The position numbers were made by a program, and so were the translations under genes. Source: Gemmatimonadota bacterium (GTDB taxonomy: Bacteria; Gemmatimonadota; Gemmatimonadetes; Gemmatimonadales; Gemmatimonadaceae). From it: a stretch of 64,000 nt of DNA. Under the pieces are notes generated by a model that saw only the letters and a program-made list of their open reading frames with translations, was not told the DNA's origin and made no database searches. Positions within the stretch are counted from its first letter, which is position 1; every line of letters starts with the position of its first letter. The stretch is taken from the NCBI GenBank assembly GCA_016874035.1, contig VGVM01000001.1:101878-165877 (forward strand), given 5' to 3'. Shown one piece after another: positions 7,829 to 16,277 of this stretch.

Positions 7829-10800
7829 CTAACGGGCGATGACCTGCATGCCTGCGCCGGCGGGAATGGCGATCGGGCCGCCGCCTCCCCCGAACGGATT
7901 GCCGCCTGCCCCTGCGGTCCCGGAGCGGATGGACGAAAGAAACCGTGGGTCGAGGTAGCTCGTGACCAGCGCCGGCAGCTGGCGGCGTTGTGCGTCGGTC
8001 AGGAGCCCCTTCACCTTCGGCGCGAGATTCCTGAGCAGGTCAACCGTCGCCTCACGCCCCTTCTTGTACTGCGCGTACGCCGTGCCTTCATCGTAACGCT
8101 CTGGCAGTGCGGCGAGCGAACGCGCAACCGGAGTCCAGACCGAGTCAAGCCGGATCAGGTACCACCGGTTCAGCGTGGCCAGGCTATCGGCCTGCTTCGC
8201 GGTGAGCTTGAGCGTATCGGACTGGCGCAGCACCTGCGCGATCGGGTTCACCATGCCGCCGTTGGCGTAGATGGACTTGATCACGCCTTCCGGGAGCTTG
8301 TTGCCTTCGTTGCGGCGCCCGATGTTCATCTGCTGCGTGAGCGACTGCCGCTCCCGCGTCGGGCCGATGTCGAACCGGAACTGCGCCGTCGCCACCACGG
8401 GCGTGCGCGTGGCCGTCAGCAGCGGGCTGGCGGAGCCGAATCGCTGGTTCACTTCGTAGCGGAACCGATTGTTGACCGCATCGAAGCCGCGCACATACAG
8501 CAGGTTCTGGTCCGGGACAGCGGGCTGCCCCCAGCCGTGTTGGCGATCGCTGCCGTGCATCAGCATGTCGAGCGCGCCGATGGGATTCGACACCGAGAAC
8601 GACAGGATCGCGCGCTGCGGCATCCGGAACTTCACCGGGTTGAGCGAGATGCTCAGGTTCGCCTGCGAGGTCCATGGCCCCTGGCAACTGTTCCGGCGCG
8701 CGAGCCGGCCGGCCTGCTTGCGCAGGCAATCCTGCACGTAGCTGGGCGCGTCGTCGAGCAACTGTGCCATCGCGATGGAGAGCGTCGGGTCGCTCGAGAT
8801 CGAACCGTCATACACGAACGCACGGTCGTTGGCAGAGCCGTCGCCGTTCACATCCGACCCCACCATCGGCGTGAAGGGCGTGCCGGAACGGAATCCGCCG
8901 GTCCAGCCGACCCGCACGAGATCGAACGCATTGTAGAAGAGCGAATACTGCACCTGGTGCCGCGAATCGAAGTTCGAGCGCGCCCACTGGAAGTCAAGCG
9001 GGTTCCCGGCCGTATTGCCGCCGAAGCCGCGCGAGCGCTCGCGCACGTTCGTGTACACGTACGAGGCATTCCACGACAGCCGACTCGAGAACGTCAGCGG
9101 CGAGATCGTCGCGCGGAACTGGCGACTCTCCGAGCGAAGATCCGAGCGCGATTCGGTGACGCGGTTGTACGCCGTGGTCACCCGCGCATCGCGCGTGGCG
9201 ATCGCGCCGGTACGCGTGTCGATGCTCGACGGCTGCACGAACACGGGTCGCCCAGCCTCGCCGGCGAGCGAGAGCCGCTGCGTCGGGAGGAAGTTGGCGT
9301 CCACGGTGCCGGCCTGAGCGAGGTTCAGCGAGTACGTGACCTCGAAGTTGCCGTTGAATCGGTTGCCGAGGATCGCGCCGCTCCACTGCAGGTTCGAGCG
9401 GATGCTGCGGGGCGCGTTCCAGCGGTCATCGTACAGCGTGACGTTCGGCGCGCTGTTGGAGAACACCGAGCCCGTTGAACCATCCGCGCACGTTGACGGC
9501 GCGAGCGCGGTACCGTTCGCGTACGACGGCCAGTTCGGCGCGGGCACCGCGAGCCCCGTGCACACGATTTGCTGCAGGCCAGTTGGCAGGCCGGTGTTGT
9601 CCAGCGCGCCGCTGAGCGCCTGCGTGGCTGGGTTGCCCTGGAAGAGCCCGACCCCGCCGCGCACGGTCGCACGCGGACCGCGGAACGCGCCTTCAAACGC
9701 ACCGATCTGCGCCGCCGTGCCGTAGTTCCACGAGAAGCCCACGCGCGGGCTCAGGTAGATCCGGTTCGGGGCGACGTCGTTGCGGACGCCGATCGCCTGT
9801 TCGAGCGCGGTGTTCCGCTCAGGTCGGTCGCCATAGTAATTGCCATCGAGCCGAACGCCGTACTGGATCTGCAGGCGATTGGTCCTGCGGTACGAATCGC
9901 CGAGCGACACCGCGCCGATGAACTGCCCACCGTCGCGAATCCGCGGCTGCAGGGTCCGCCCATACGTGGCCGGCCGTCCGGCGTCGAGGTCCGCGAGCGA
10001 GAGGTAGCTGAACGTGCCGCGGCCGTTCAGCGCCTGGTCGAGGCCGTAGCGGTCGTAACGCAGCTCCGTTGAGAGTTTCACCCGGTGCTTATTGTCGAGC
10101 GAGAACCACGAAAGCAGGTTGGTGAACGCGAACGCGCCGTTGGTGGTCGCGTTGTCGAGCGCCGCGTTGCCGCCGAACGCAACGGACTTCACGCCATTGG
10201 TGCCGTCCGGGAAGGTCGAGTTGATGCGAACCGAGCCGCCCGGGAGCAACAGGTACGGGTCGGTGGCCGCACGCGACGACGTAAGCCCGATCGTGCTCTC
10301 CGTGAGCACCCCTGACTCGAAATAAAAGGAGTGCCGCAGCTGGCTGCCGGCGTTCCAGGTGAACCGGTCGCCGCTGTGCGCGGGCATCTCCGCCGTGAGA
10401 TTGCCGATCGGCGACTGCCGGTTCCAAGACGCGTTGACCGCCACGCTGTAGGCCGACCCGGCGCGGGACGATGGCGGCGAGAAATCGAAGGACCCGAGCA
10501 CGGAGCCTTGATCGCCGACGCGATCGGACGGTGCGCGCCCGATGACCGCCGGGACGCCCAGACGCTGCAGGATCGCCAGCAGCCGCGTGACGGAATCAGC
10601 CGCGATGCCGCTGGTCTGCAGGCCGCGCGCCGACGTGTTGAGCAGCGATTGCAGGTCGTTCGAACGTCGGCCGAGCTGGTACGCCATGTTGTAGAACGCC
10701 TTGTTGTACCGGATCGGCCCGGACACCCGCCCGCTCAGCGACGTGTTCGAATACTCGTTGCCCAGTTCCTGTGCGGCGGCGTCGGTCCACTGCAGCTGCG

Positions 10801-11578
10801 GTGCGTCGAGGTTCAGGCTGTTGGTGCGGAGGATGAAGTTCGTTCCGCTCTGCGTGCGCAGGTTGAAGTTCGCGCCGCTGAACCCACCGCGAGATACGTC
10901 GTAGGGCGATGTGGTCAGCGCGCCGCCCACGGCGGCGTCGCGCGGGATGTCGGCCCCGCCGAAGTTCTGCCCGTTTAGCGTGGTCGAGTTCTGGCTCGGG
11001 TCGAGCCCCAGGACCGAGAATCCGGACGGGTCGCCGTCGGCACCGGGAACAAGCAGCACGCCCGGCACGGAGGCCGCCATGGCCGCGATTTCCCCCTGCT
11101 GTGCGGCGGTAAGCGCCGATGTGTTGACCGCGCGTTCGGTGCCGCTGATGTCGGCCTGGGCCTGGTTCCGGTCAGGGCGGACGCGGTCGCCCTGCACGCG
11201 CACGGCGCCGAGCGAGGTCGCCGTCCGCTGCATCTCGGCGTCCGCAATCAGGATGTCCTCGTCCGCGATTCGCTTGATCTCATAGCGGCGCGGCGCGTAC
11301 CCGATCGCATTGAACGTCACGAAATAGTCGCCGTCGCCGCCGGGGAACGTCACCGTGTAGCGTCCATTGGCATCCGAGCGCGCCTGGCGGCTCACCGCGC
11401 CCGAAAGCGTGGTCACCGTGACTTGGGCGCCTTCGAGCGGCTGTCGTTCCGGGCCTGTCACGCGCCCGCGGATGACGTCAACGGTCTGGCCCCCTGCGCT
11501 GGAAGCGGTCGCGGTGAGCGCCACGGCGAGGGCGAAAGCCGAGCAGAGGCGGAAGGGCCAGGGAAACCGATTGATCAC
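7829..11578 (-). CDS. TonB-dependent outer-membrane receptor with carboxypeptidase-regulatory-like N-domain and C-terminal helical tail
   Basis: I prefer the GTG at 11578, which gives a normal signal peptide (hydrophobic core LCSAFALAVALTATA, ending in GGQ) and 1249 residues; an ATG at 11680 would add 34 residues. Residues about 32-115 form a carboxypeptidase-regulatory-like beta-sandwich (VIRGRVTGPERQPLEGAQVTV and SDANGRYTVTFPGG). A plug domain follows, then a long barrel rich in alternating aromatic strands that appears to end around AQFRFDIGP. The last 165 residues are unusual: two helical segments with Spy/CpxP-like LTxxQ motifs (LTAKQADSLATLN and LTDAQRRQLPALV) and a Gly-rich end. Ligand unknown; the neighbours are an exported PLP enzyme and a propeller. 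Confidence 0.85.
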   Translation of the reverse strand: MINRFPWPFRLCSAFALAVALTATASSAGGQTVDVIRGRVTGPERQPLEGAQVTVTTLSGAVSRQARSDANGRYTVTFPGGDGDYFVTFNAIGYAPRRYEIKRIADEDILIADAEMQRTATSLGAVRVQGDRVRPDRNQAQADISGTERAVNTSALTAAQQGEIAAMAASVPGVLLVPGADGDPSGFSVLGLDPSQNSTTLNGQNFGGADIPRDAAVGGALTTSPYDVSRGGFSGANFNLRTQSGTNFILRTNSLNLDAPQLQWTDAAAQELGNEYSNTSLSGRVSGPIRYNKAFYNMAYQLGRRSNDLQSLLNTSARGLQTSGIAADSVTRLLAILQRLGVPAVIGRAPSDRVGDQGSVLGSFDFSPPSSRAGSAYSVAVNASWNRQSPIGNLTAEMPAHSGDRFTWNAGSQLRHSFYFESGVLTESTIGLTSSRAATDPYLLLPGGSVRINSTFPDGTNGVKSVAFGGNAALDNATTNGAFAFTNLLSWFSLDNKHRVKLSTELRYDRYGLDQALNGRGTFSYLSLADLDAGRPATYGRTLQPRIRDGGQFIGAVSLGDSYRRTNRLQIQYGVRLDGNYYGDRPERNTALEQAIGVRNDVAPNRIYLSPRVGFSWNYGTAAQIGAFEGAFRGPRATVRGGVGLFQGNPATQALSGALDNTGLPTGLQQIVCTGLAVPAPNWPSYANGTALAPSTCADGSTGSVFSNSAPNVTLYDDRWNAPRSIRSNLQWSGAILGNRFNGNFEVTYSLNLAQAGTVDANFLPTQRLSLAGEAGRPVFVQPSSIDTRTGAIATRDARVTTAYNRVTESRSDLRSESRQFRATISPLTFSSRLSWNASYVYTNVRERSRGFGGNTAGNPLDFQWARSNFDSRHQVQYSLFYNAFDLVRVGWTGGFRSGTPFTPMVGSDVNGDGSANDRAFVYDGSISSDPTLSIAMAQLLDDAPSYVQDCLRKQAGRLARRNSCQGPWTSQANLSISLNPVKFRMPQRAILSFSVSNPIGALDMLMHGSDRQHGWGQPAVPDQNLLYVRGFDAVNNRFRYEVNQRFGSASPLLTATRTPVVATAQFRFDIGPTRERQSLTQQMNIGRRNEGNKLPEGVIKSIYANGGMVNPIAQVLRQSDTLKLTAKQADSLATLNRWYLIRLDSVWTPVARSLAALPERYDEGTAYAQYKKGREATVDLLRNLAPKVKGLLTDAQRRQLPALVTSYLDPRFLSSIRSGTAGAGGNPFGGGGGPIAIPAGAGMQVIAR

Positions 11579-11758
11579 AGGTGAGGTCGGGCGGAAAGGA
11601 GCGCAGCGGCCAGCGGTGACGCCGGCGCTGGGATGGGCGGGTCGCGAAAAAGGCGCGATCCCACCGATTAGAACGAGCATAGGCCCCTAAAGGTTGCCGT
11701 TTTCACCGAATTGACATCTCGCGCCGACCCGGCGCCCACTTCGGCGCTCAAATGGGGC

Positions 11759-13087
11759 CTACACCCCGCTCGCCATGTAGCGCTTGATCGCCGCCACGGT
11801 GCGCTCGGCGTCGGCCATCGTGTTGTAGAAATGCGGGGAGAGCCGCAGCCCGGGACGATCCTGGGCGTTGGCGCGACCGGTGACCACGATCTTGTCGTTC
11901 TGCGCCAGCGCGGTCACCAGCCGGCGCGGGTCGAGCGAGCCTGGCTGGAAGATCACGATCGCGGCGCGTTGGGTGGCATCGGTCGAGGTCCACATCCTGA
12001 CGCCGTCCAGCTTGCCCAGCTCGGTGACGAAGTACGTCGCGAGCGCACGAGAGCGCTTTTCGATCTCAGCGCGACCGATGCCGCCCTGGAACTTGAGGGC
12101 CTCGCTGACGGCGGCGATTGAAGCATCGTCGCGCTGGCCTTCGGCCTCGAACCGCCGTGAGATTCCCACGGCGCCGGCGTACAGCCCGACGATGGTCGGG
12201 TGAATGCGCTCGTGGACGGCCTTGTTGACGTACAACAAGCCCTTTTCCTTGGGACCGCAGGGCCACTTGTGCATCGAGCCCGTATAGAAATCGGGCTGCA
12301 TCGCACCCAGGTCGAGATCGAGCACGCCAAAGGCCTGGGCGCCGTCCACCAGCGACATCACGCCGCGCTGGCGCGCCATGGCGCAGAGCTCGGCGGCCGG
12401 CAGCAGGTCGCCCGAGTTGGAGCTGATGTGCGAGATCGCGAGTACCCGGGTCCGCGGAGTGATCGCCTTGGCAAAGAGGTCCACGTAGCCCGCGGTGCCG
12501 GGATGACCCTGCGGCACGGGCACGGTCACGACGGTGAAGCCGAACCGGCTGGCCTTCGTACTCCACGCCGCGAGGTTGCTCGGGTGGTTGTCCGCCCAGA
12601 CGATGACCTCATCGCCGGCGCCAAGCTGCAGCCCCGACGAGACGAAGTTGTTGCCCTCGGTCGTGTTCCGGACGATGACGATTTCCTCGGGCGTCACGCG
12701 CAGTGCGGCGGCGAGCAGCGTGCGCGCTTCCTCGCGGCCCTTCATGAGCTCCGAGCGAGCGTCCGCGCTGGGGCTGGCCTCGTAGCGGCGCATGTTGCGC
12801 TCGTGGGCCTCGAGGGACGGGAGCGAAACGGGGCAGAGATTCGCCGCGTTGAGAAACCCGACATCCTTGGGCACGAGGAACCGGGCTCGCACGGATTCCC
12901 AGAACTTCTCGTCGGGCGCCTGCGGAGTCGGTGGGAGCGGAGCGCTGGTGAACCCGAAGGCATCGAGTGTCGAACCGTCCGCGAATGCGCGGTCCGTGAG
13001 CAATGCGGATGCGCCACCGATCGAAAGAAGGCGCGCGAAGTCGCGGCGGGAGACGGATCGGTCGGTCGGCTGGTTCGGATCGGCCAC
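11759..13087 (-). CDS. Tat-exported PLP-dependent enzyme, class V aminotransferase fold (second copy)
   Basis: The open frame starts at 13150, but the GTG at 13087 has GGAG seven bases upstream and places the twin-arginine motif SRRDFARLLS near the N-terminus (442 residues). PLP-site motifs are present: NTTEGNNF-type cofactor loop, DGAQAFGVLDLDL, and SMHKW with K274 as the likely Schiff-base lysine. It is only distantly similar to the class V protein at 3931-5229, so this is not a recent duplication. Its 3' end is 181 bases from the preferred start of the TonB-dependent receptor on the same strand, and it is divergent from an exported RidA gene. I infer an envelope amino-compound lyase, epimerase or desulfurase. 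Confidence 0.87.
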   Translation of the reverse strand: MADPNQPTDRSVSRRDFARLLSIGGASALLTDRAFADGSTLDAFGFTSAPLPPTPQAPDEKFWESVRARFLVPKDVGFLNAANLCPVSLPSLEAHERNMRRYEASPSADARSELMKGREEARTLLAAALRVTPEEIVIVRNTTEGNNFVSSGLQLGAGDEVIVWADNHPSNLAAWSTKASRFGFTVVTVPVPQGHPGTAGYVDLFAKAITPRTRVLAISHISSNSGDLLPAAELCAMARQRGVMSLVDGAQAFGVLDLDLGAMQPDFYTGSMHKWPCGPKEKGLLYVNKAVHERIHPTIVGLYAGAVGISRRFEAEGQRDDASIAAVSEALKFQGGIGRAEIEKRSRALATYFVTELGKLDGVRMWTSTDATQRAAIVIFQPGSLDPRRLVTALAQNDKIVVTGRANAQDRPGLRLSPHFYNTMADAERTVAAIKRYMASGV

Positions 13088-13229
13088 GGGCTGCTCCAAG
13101 TGGGGAAACCGGCTCCATGAACCTACCCTCGGCCCCCGATCACGCGCCATATTCTTCCGGGCGCGCCGTACGGCGCTCGGCTCGGCTTCTCAGCGTACAC
13201 ACCGTTCACCACCTCAGCCCGGGTTATTC

Positions 13230-13670
13230 ATGCGGACCGTCGGTCGGATTCTCACCCTTGCAGCCGTCGTTGCGCTGGCAGCGCCTGCACTCGAAGCGCA
13301 GGGTCGTCAGGTTGTCATCCCGCAGGGCGGACGCGGCAGCGCGACGCTCTCGCCAGGCATCAAGGCCGGGAACATCGTGTTCGCCAGCGGCCAGCTCCCC
13401 GCGCGCGGCGATTCGACGATCGAAGCGCAGACAACGAGCACGCTGAACAACATCAAGGCCGTATTTGAGGCCGCTGGCACCTCGATGGACAATGCGGTCG
13501 CCTGCACCGTGTACCTGCTCAATGTCGCTGACTTCCAGGGCATGAACTCGGCGTACACCAAGTTCTGGTCGCCGGAGAAGCCGCCGCCGTCCCGCACGAC
13601 GGTCGTGATCTCGGCGCTCGTCGTGCCGAGCGCGAAGCTGGAGATCACTTGCTTTGCGGCGATGCCATAG
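13230..13670 (+). CDS. Exported RidA/YjgF/UK114 family protein (enamine/imine deaminase-like)
   Basis: The ATG at 13230 starts a 146-residue protein with a clear signal peptide (RILTLAAVVALAAPALEAQG). The mature part is a full RidA domain: LSPGIKAGNIVFASGQLP, the helix TLNNIKAVFEAAGTSMDNAV, the strand VYLLNVADFQGMN, and PPSRTTVVIS with the conserved Arg that binds the substrate carboxylate. RidA proteins hydrolyse reactive enamines and imines, such as 2-aminoacrylate, made by PLP enzymes. Most are cytoplasmic, so an exported form beside an exported PLP enzyme is notable. A longer open frame through the 5' region (from 12792) is a shadow of the aminotransferase gene. Confidence 0.9.
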   Translation: MRTVGRILTLAAVVALAAPALEAQGRQVVIPQGGRGSATLSPGIKAGNIVFASGQLPARGDSTIEAQTTSTLNNIKAVFEAAGTSMDNAVACTVYLLNVADFQGMNSAYTKFWSPEKPPPSRTTVVISALVVPSAKLEITCFAAMP

Positions 13671-13683
13671 GAGAGCAGGCAAT

Positions 13684-13827
13684 AGGTAGTAGGTAGTAGG
13701 TAGTAGGTATTAGGTAGTAGGTAATAGTCGGAGGAACGAAGAGCGCCCCGGGCCGTCAGGCTCCGGGGCGCTCTCGTTTTTCGCCACCCAATCCCTACTA
13801 TCTACTACCTACTATCTACTATAGGGC
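13684..13827. repeat. TAG-rich short tandem repeats in inverted orientation around a terminator
   Basis: Between 13684 and 13727 the sequence is a run of TAGTAGG and TATTAGG units. At 13795-13823 the same pattern appears on the other strand (CTACTATCTACTACC units). The two tracts bracket the GC-rich terminator and could extend its stem. Units of about 7 bases are far too short for a CRISPR array. Confidence 0.7.
13740..13779 (+). terminator. Strong intrinsic terminator after ridA
   Basis: The arms at 13740-13751 and 13763-13774 form a perfect 12-bp GC-rich stem (AGAGCGCCCCGG), with an 11-base loop and CGTTTTT following. It lies between two convergent genes and probably stops transcription from the left, perhaps from both sides. 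Confidence 0.85.
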
Positions 13828-13838
13828 CGAGTCCCTCC

Positions 13839-14825
13839 CTACTTTCGGATCAGGATCCCGCCACCGAAAGGATTCGTGCCGACCTTGTGGCGTGCGACGA
13901 CCGACCGGGTCTCGGTGTCTATCACGATCACTTCGCCGGTGCCGACGTTCATCGCATAGAGCTTCGAGCCGTCGGGCGAGAACACGGGAAACGCCGACGG
14001 CCCGGCGCCGATTTTGATCGTCGCGGCCACCTGACGCGTGCGGGCGTCGATGAGCGCCACGTCCTCCGTCCCGCCGTGCGTGGACGCGGCCCAGCGACCA
14101 TCGGGCGACACCGCCATCCGCCCGGCGCCCTTGCCCAGGTCCTTCAACGTCTCCACGACGCTGTCACGCTTGCTGTCGATCACGGCCACCGACCCGTCGC
14201 GGTCGCAGTGGATCCAGACGTCGCCGTTCGGCGCGAAGCCCACGCCGACCGGCCCGCCGGGAACCGTGATGATCTTCGTGATGGCGTCGGTCTTCGTGTC
14301 GATCACCAGCACGCGATTGTCGTCGCGCATCGGGTAGTAGAGCTTGTCGGTCACGGGCTGGATGGCGAGGAAGTGCCCTCCGCGCAGCACCACGTCGATC
14401 TTCTTCACGACTTTCCTTGACTTCGTATCAATGACCACGATGCCGGGGACGTCGGCGTTCTCCAGCCCGACGTAGAGCCTGCTGCCGTCCGCCGTCAGCG
14501 CGCTGCCGTGCGGCGACGCGGAGCCGTTCCGCGCCGACGACGTGAAGAAGGGCGACTCGATCTTCGCGAGCTGCGTGAATCCGCGCGTCTCCAGGACCAC
14601 GACGTGCGGGCCGTTGGGAACAGCCACGTAGAACGTCTTTCCATCGGGTGACGGAACTCCCTCGTGCGGCTGCTCCAGGGCCTTGAATTGATTGAGAATC
14701 CTGCCCGACACCGGGTCCAGCTCGTACACCGTGTGGTCGTTGTGGCTGAGCGCAACGATGGTGTGGGCCTGCGCGCCGGCTGTCGTGGCGGCAGCGAGGG
14801 AGAGGGCGAGCGCGGCGAGACGCAT
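13839..14825 (-). CDS. Exported YVTN/YncE-type beta-propeller protein
   Basis: The start at 14825 (inside a longer open frame) gives a signal peptide ending in AGAQ and a 328-residue product. The mature chain is a run of about 42-residue blades with the YVTN pattern, for example DGKTFYVAVPNGPHVVVLET, SRLYVGLENADVPGIVVID and GSKLYAMNVGTGEVIVID. Such proteins are usually periplasmic or surface-exposed with binding or scaffolding roles; no catalytic signature is seen. It lies 32 bases downstream of the SusD-like gene on the same strand and may be part of that uptake operon. Confidence 0.85.
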   Translation of the reverse strand: MRLAALALSLAAATTAGAQAHTIVALSHNDHTVYELDPVSGRILNQFKALEQPHEGVPSPDGKTFYVAVPNGPHVVVLETRGFTQLAKIESPFFTSSARNGSASPHGSALTADGSRLYVGLENADVPGIVVIDTKSRKVVKKIDVVLRGGHFLAIQPVTDKLYYPMRDDNRVLVIDTKTDAITKIITVPGGPVGVGFAPNGDVWIHCDRDGSVAVIDSKRDSVVETLKDLGKGAGRMAVSPDGRWAASTHGGTEDVALIDARTRQVAATIKIGAGPSAFPVFSPDGSKLYAMNVGTGEVIVIDTETRSVVARHKVGTNPFGGGILIRK

Positions 14826-14857
14826 GGGCGGCCTGTGGGGGAAATCCAGGGGCCTTC

Positions 14858-16234
14858 CTACGGATTCCGGTCCGTGCAGGCTTCGGTGCGCCCGGCGGGC
14901 GCCGGCCACTCGGGGTTGTTCGTTTCCGTCTGCGACGGGACCAGCACGACGTCGCTTCCGTACACCCCGCCCTTGAAGTACGCGCCGGTAGGGAACACGC
15001 TGTTCGCGGCCCGGCCGTACTGGCGAACCAGCCGCCGCAAGTCTCCCAGCCGGTGCGCCGTGAAGTACATCCAGAACGCACGCTCGCGGAACAGCATGTC
15101 CACGCGGGCGACGGCCGTACCTGGGTCCACGAGCGGCGCGAGCCCCGTCACGGTCGTGCGCGCCGCGTTCAGCGTTGCCAGGAAGTTCGCGATGTCGCCC
15201 AGCTTCAGGAAGTTCTCGGCTTCGATCATCCGGGCCTCGATGCCGGTGGCTACCGGCGTCGGCGAGTTCCCGGCCGGGTACTGCGAAAAGAGGGGCGTGA
15301 GGGTACCGTCCTGCCCCGCTCCAAGCCTGGTCCCGTCGACTCTCACGCGCGGGTCCTTGCTGCTGACGAAGTCGAGTCCGTTACCGCCCTCCCGGTCCGC
15401 GGCGCCGAAGTTCTTCGTGTCCGACATCCAGTCGAACACGCCGTTCCTCGTCGTGCTGAGGGCGTACTCGGCGTTGAGTACGAAGGAGGTTGGCACCGCG
15501 AGAGACCCGGCGCCGTCACCCCCGGCCGCAACGACCGCCGCCGCCCGGTCATACTGATTGATGTCGACATACATGCGGCCCTTGCCCACGCGCGCGGCGT
15601 TCCGGAATGGCTGGTCCGCGGCCGACGTCGAGAGGATCCCCAGCGCGGAGTCGAATGCCGCCAGTGATCGCGCGTAAAGCTGCGCCGTGCTGAGCACCGT
15701 GGTGCTCGGATTCTCGTCGGTGAACTTGGAGACGGGAACACCGTTGCAGTACGTCTCCGCCATCATCACGTAGATCAAACCCTGCAGCACATACAGCTGC
15801 CCCACTTGCGTCGCCTTCGCGGAAGCCGGGGTCGGGGGGTATGCGTTCAACCCGCGAACGGCACGCACGCTGCCGTTGAGCGCGCTGCCGAACGGTGACC
15901 ATGGAGAGGTGGCCGGGAACTGGGTGTTGTTGAGCGATCGCCGGTCGAGGTGTTCCGTGCCGTTGCGTGCCACGAAGGCCTCGTCACTGAGGATCGCGCT
16001 CGTCAGCACGAGGTTCACTCCCGCGTTCACGAAGTTGTTGAAGAGGCCGATGGCGGCGACGCGCTGGGCCTGGGCCCCCGCGGCCGAAGTCACCTTGTCG
16101 GTCGTGATGATGTCGGGCGTGTTCACCTCGAGCAACTCGGTCGTACTGCAGGCTGCCACGGCCAGCAGGGCGGCAGTGGCGAGCGATCGGCCGCGCCGAT
16201 CGCCTCTCCCGCGCCCGGAGTTTGAAATGGTCAT
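14858..16234 (-). CDS. SusD/RagB family outer-membrane lipoprotein
   Basis: The start at 16234 (ATG, inside a longer frame) places a lipobox AVAAC near residue 36, so the 458-residue protein is an outer-membrane lipoprotein. SusD-family features include the N-terminal LLEVNTPDIIT segment, helical TPR-like repeats with YVLQGLIYVMMAETYCNGVP, and a C-terminal FRERAFWMYFTAHRLGDLRRL motif typical of RagB/SusD. SusD forms the lid over a SusC TonB-dependent channel and captures oligosaccharides or peptides. The SusC partner lies immediately upstream (43-base gap). Nearby genes suggest peptides or amino compounds rather than glycans, but this is inference. Confidence 0.92.
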   Translation of the reverse strand: MTISNSGRGRGDRRGRSLATAALLAVAACSTTELLEVNTPDIITTDKVTSAAGAQAQRVAAIGLFNNFVNAGVNLVLTSAILSDEAFVARNGTEHLDRRSLNNTQFPATSPWSPFGSALNGSVRAVRGLNAYPPTPASAKATQVGQLYVLQGLIYVMMAETYCNGVPVSKFTDENPSTTVLSTAQLYARSLAAFDSALGILSTSAADQPFRNAARVGKGRMYVDINQYDRAAAVVAAGGDGAGSLAVPTSFVLNAEYALSTTRNGVFDWMSDTKNFGAADREGGNGLDFVSSKDPRVRVDGTRLGAGQDGTLTPLFSQYPAGNSPTPVATGIEARMIEAENFLKLGDIANFLATLNAARTTVTGLAPLVDPGTAVARVDMLFRERAFWMYFTAHRLGDLRRLVRQYGRAANSVFPTGAYFKGGVYGSDVVLVPSQTETNNPEWPAPAGRTEACTDRNP

Positions 16235-16277
16235 CTTGGGATCCGCTCGTATCGGAAGTTGGGGGGATGGTCGCGTG

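Noticed and set aside
13684-13727. Possible CRISPR-like array (TAGTAGG units)
   Set aside because: Units are about 7 bases with no unique spacers; this is a short tandem repeat.
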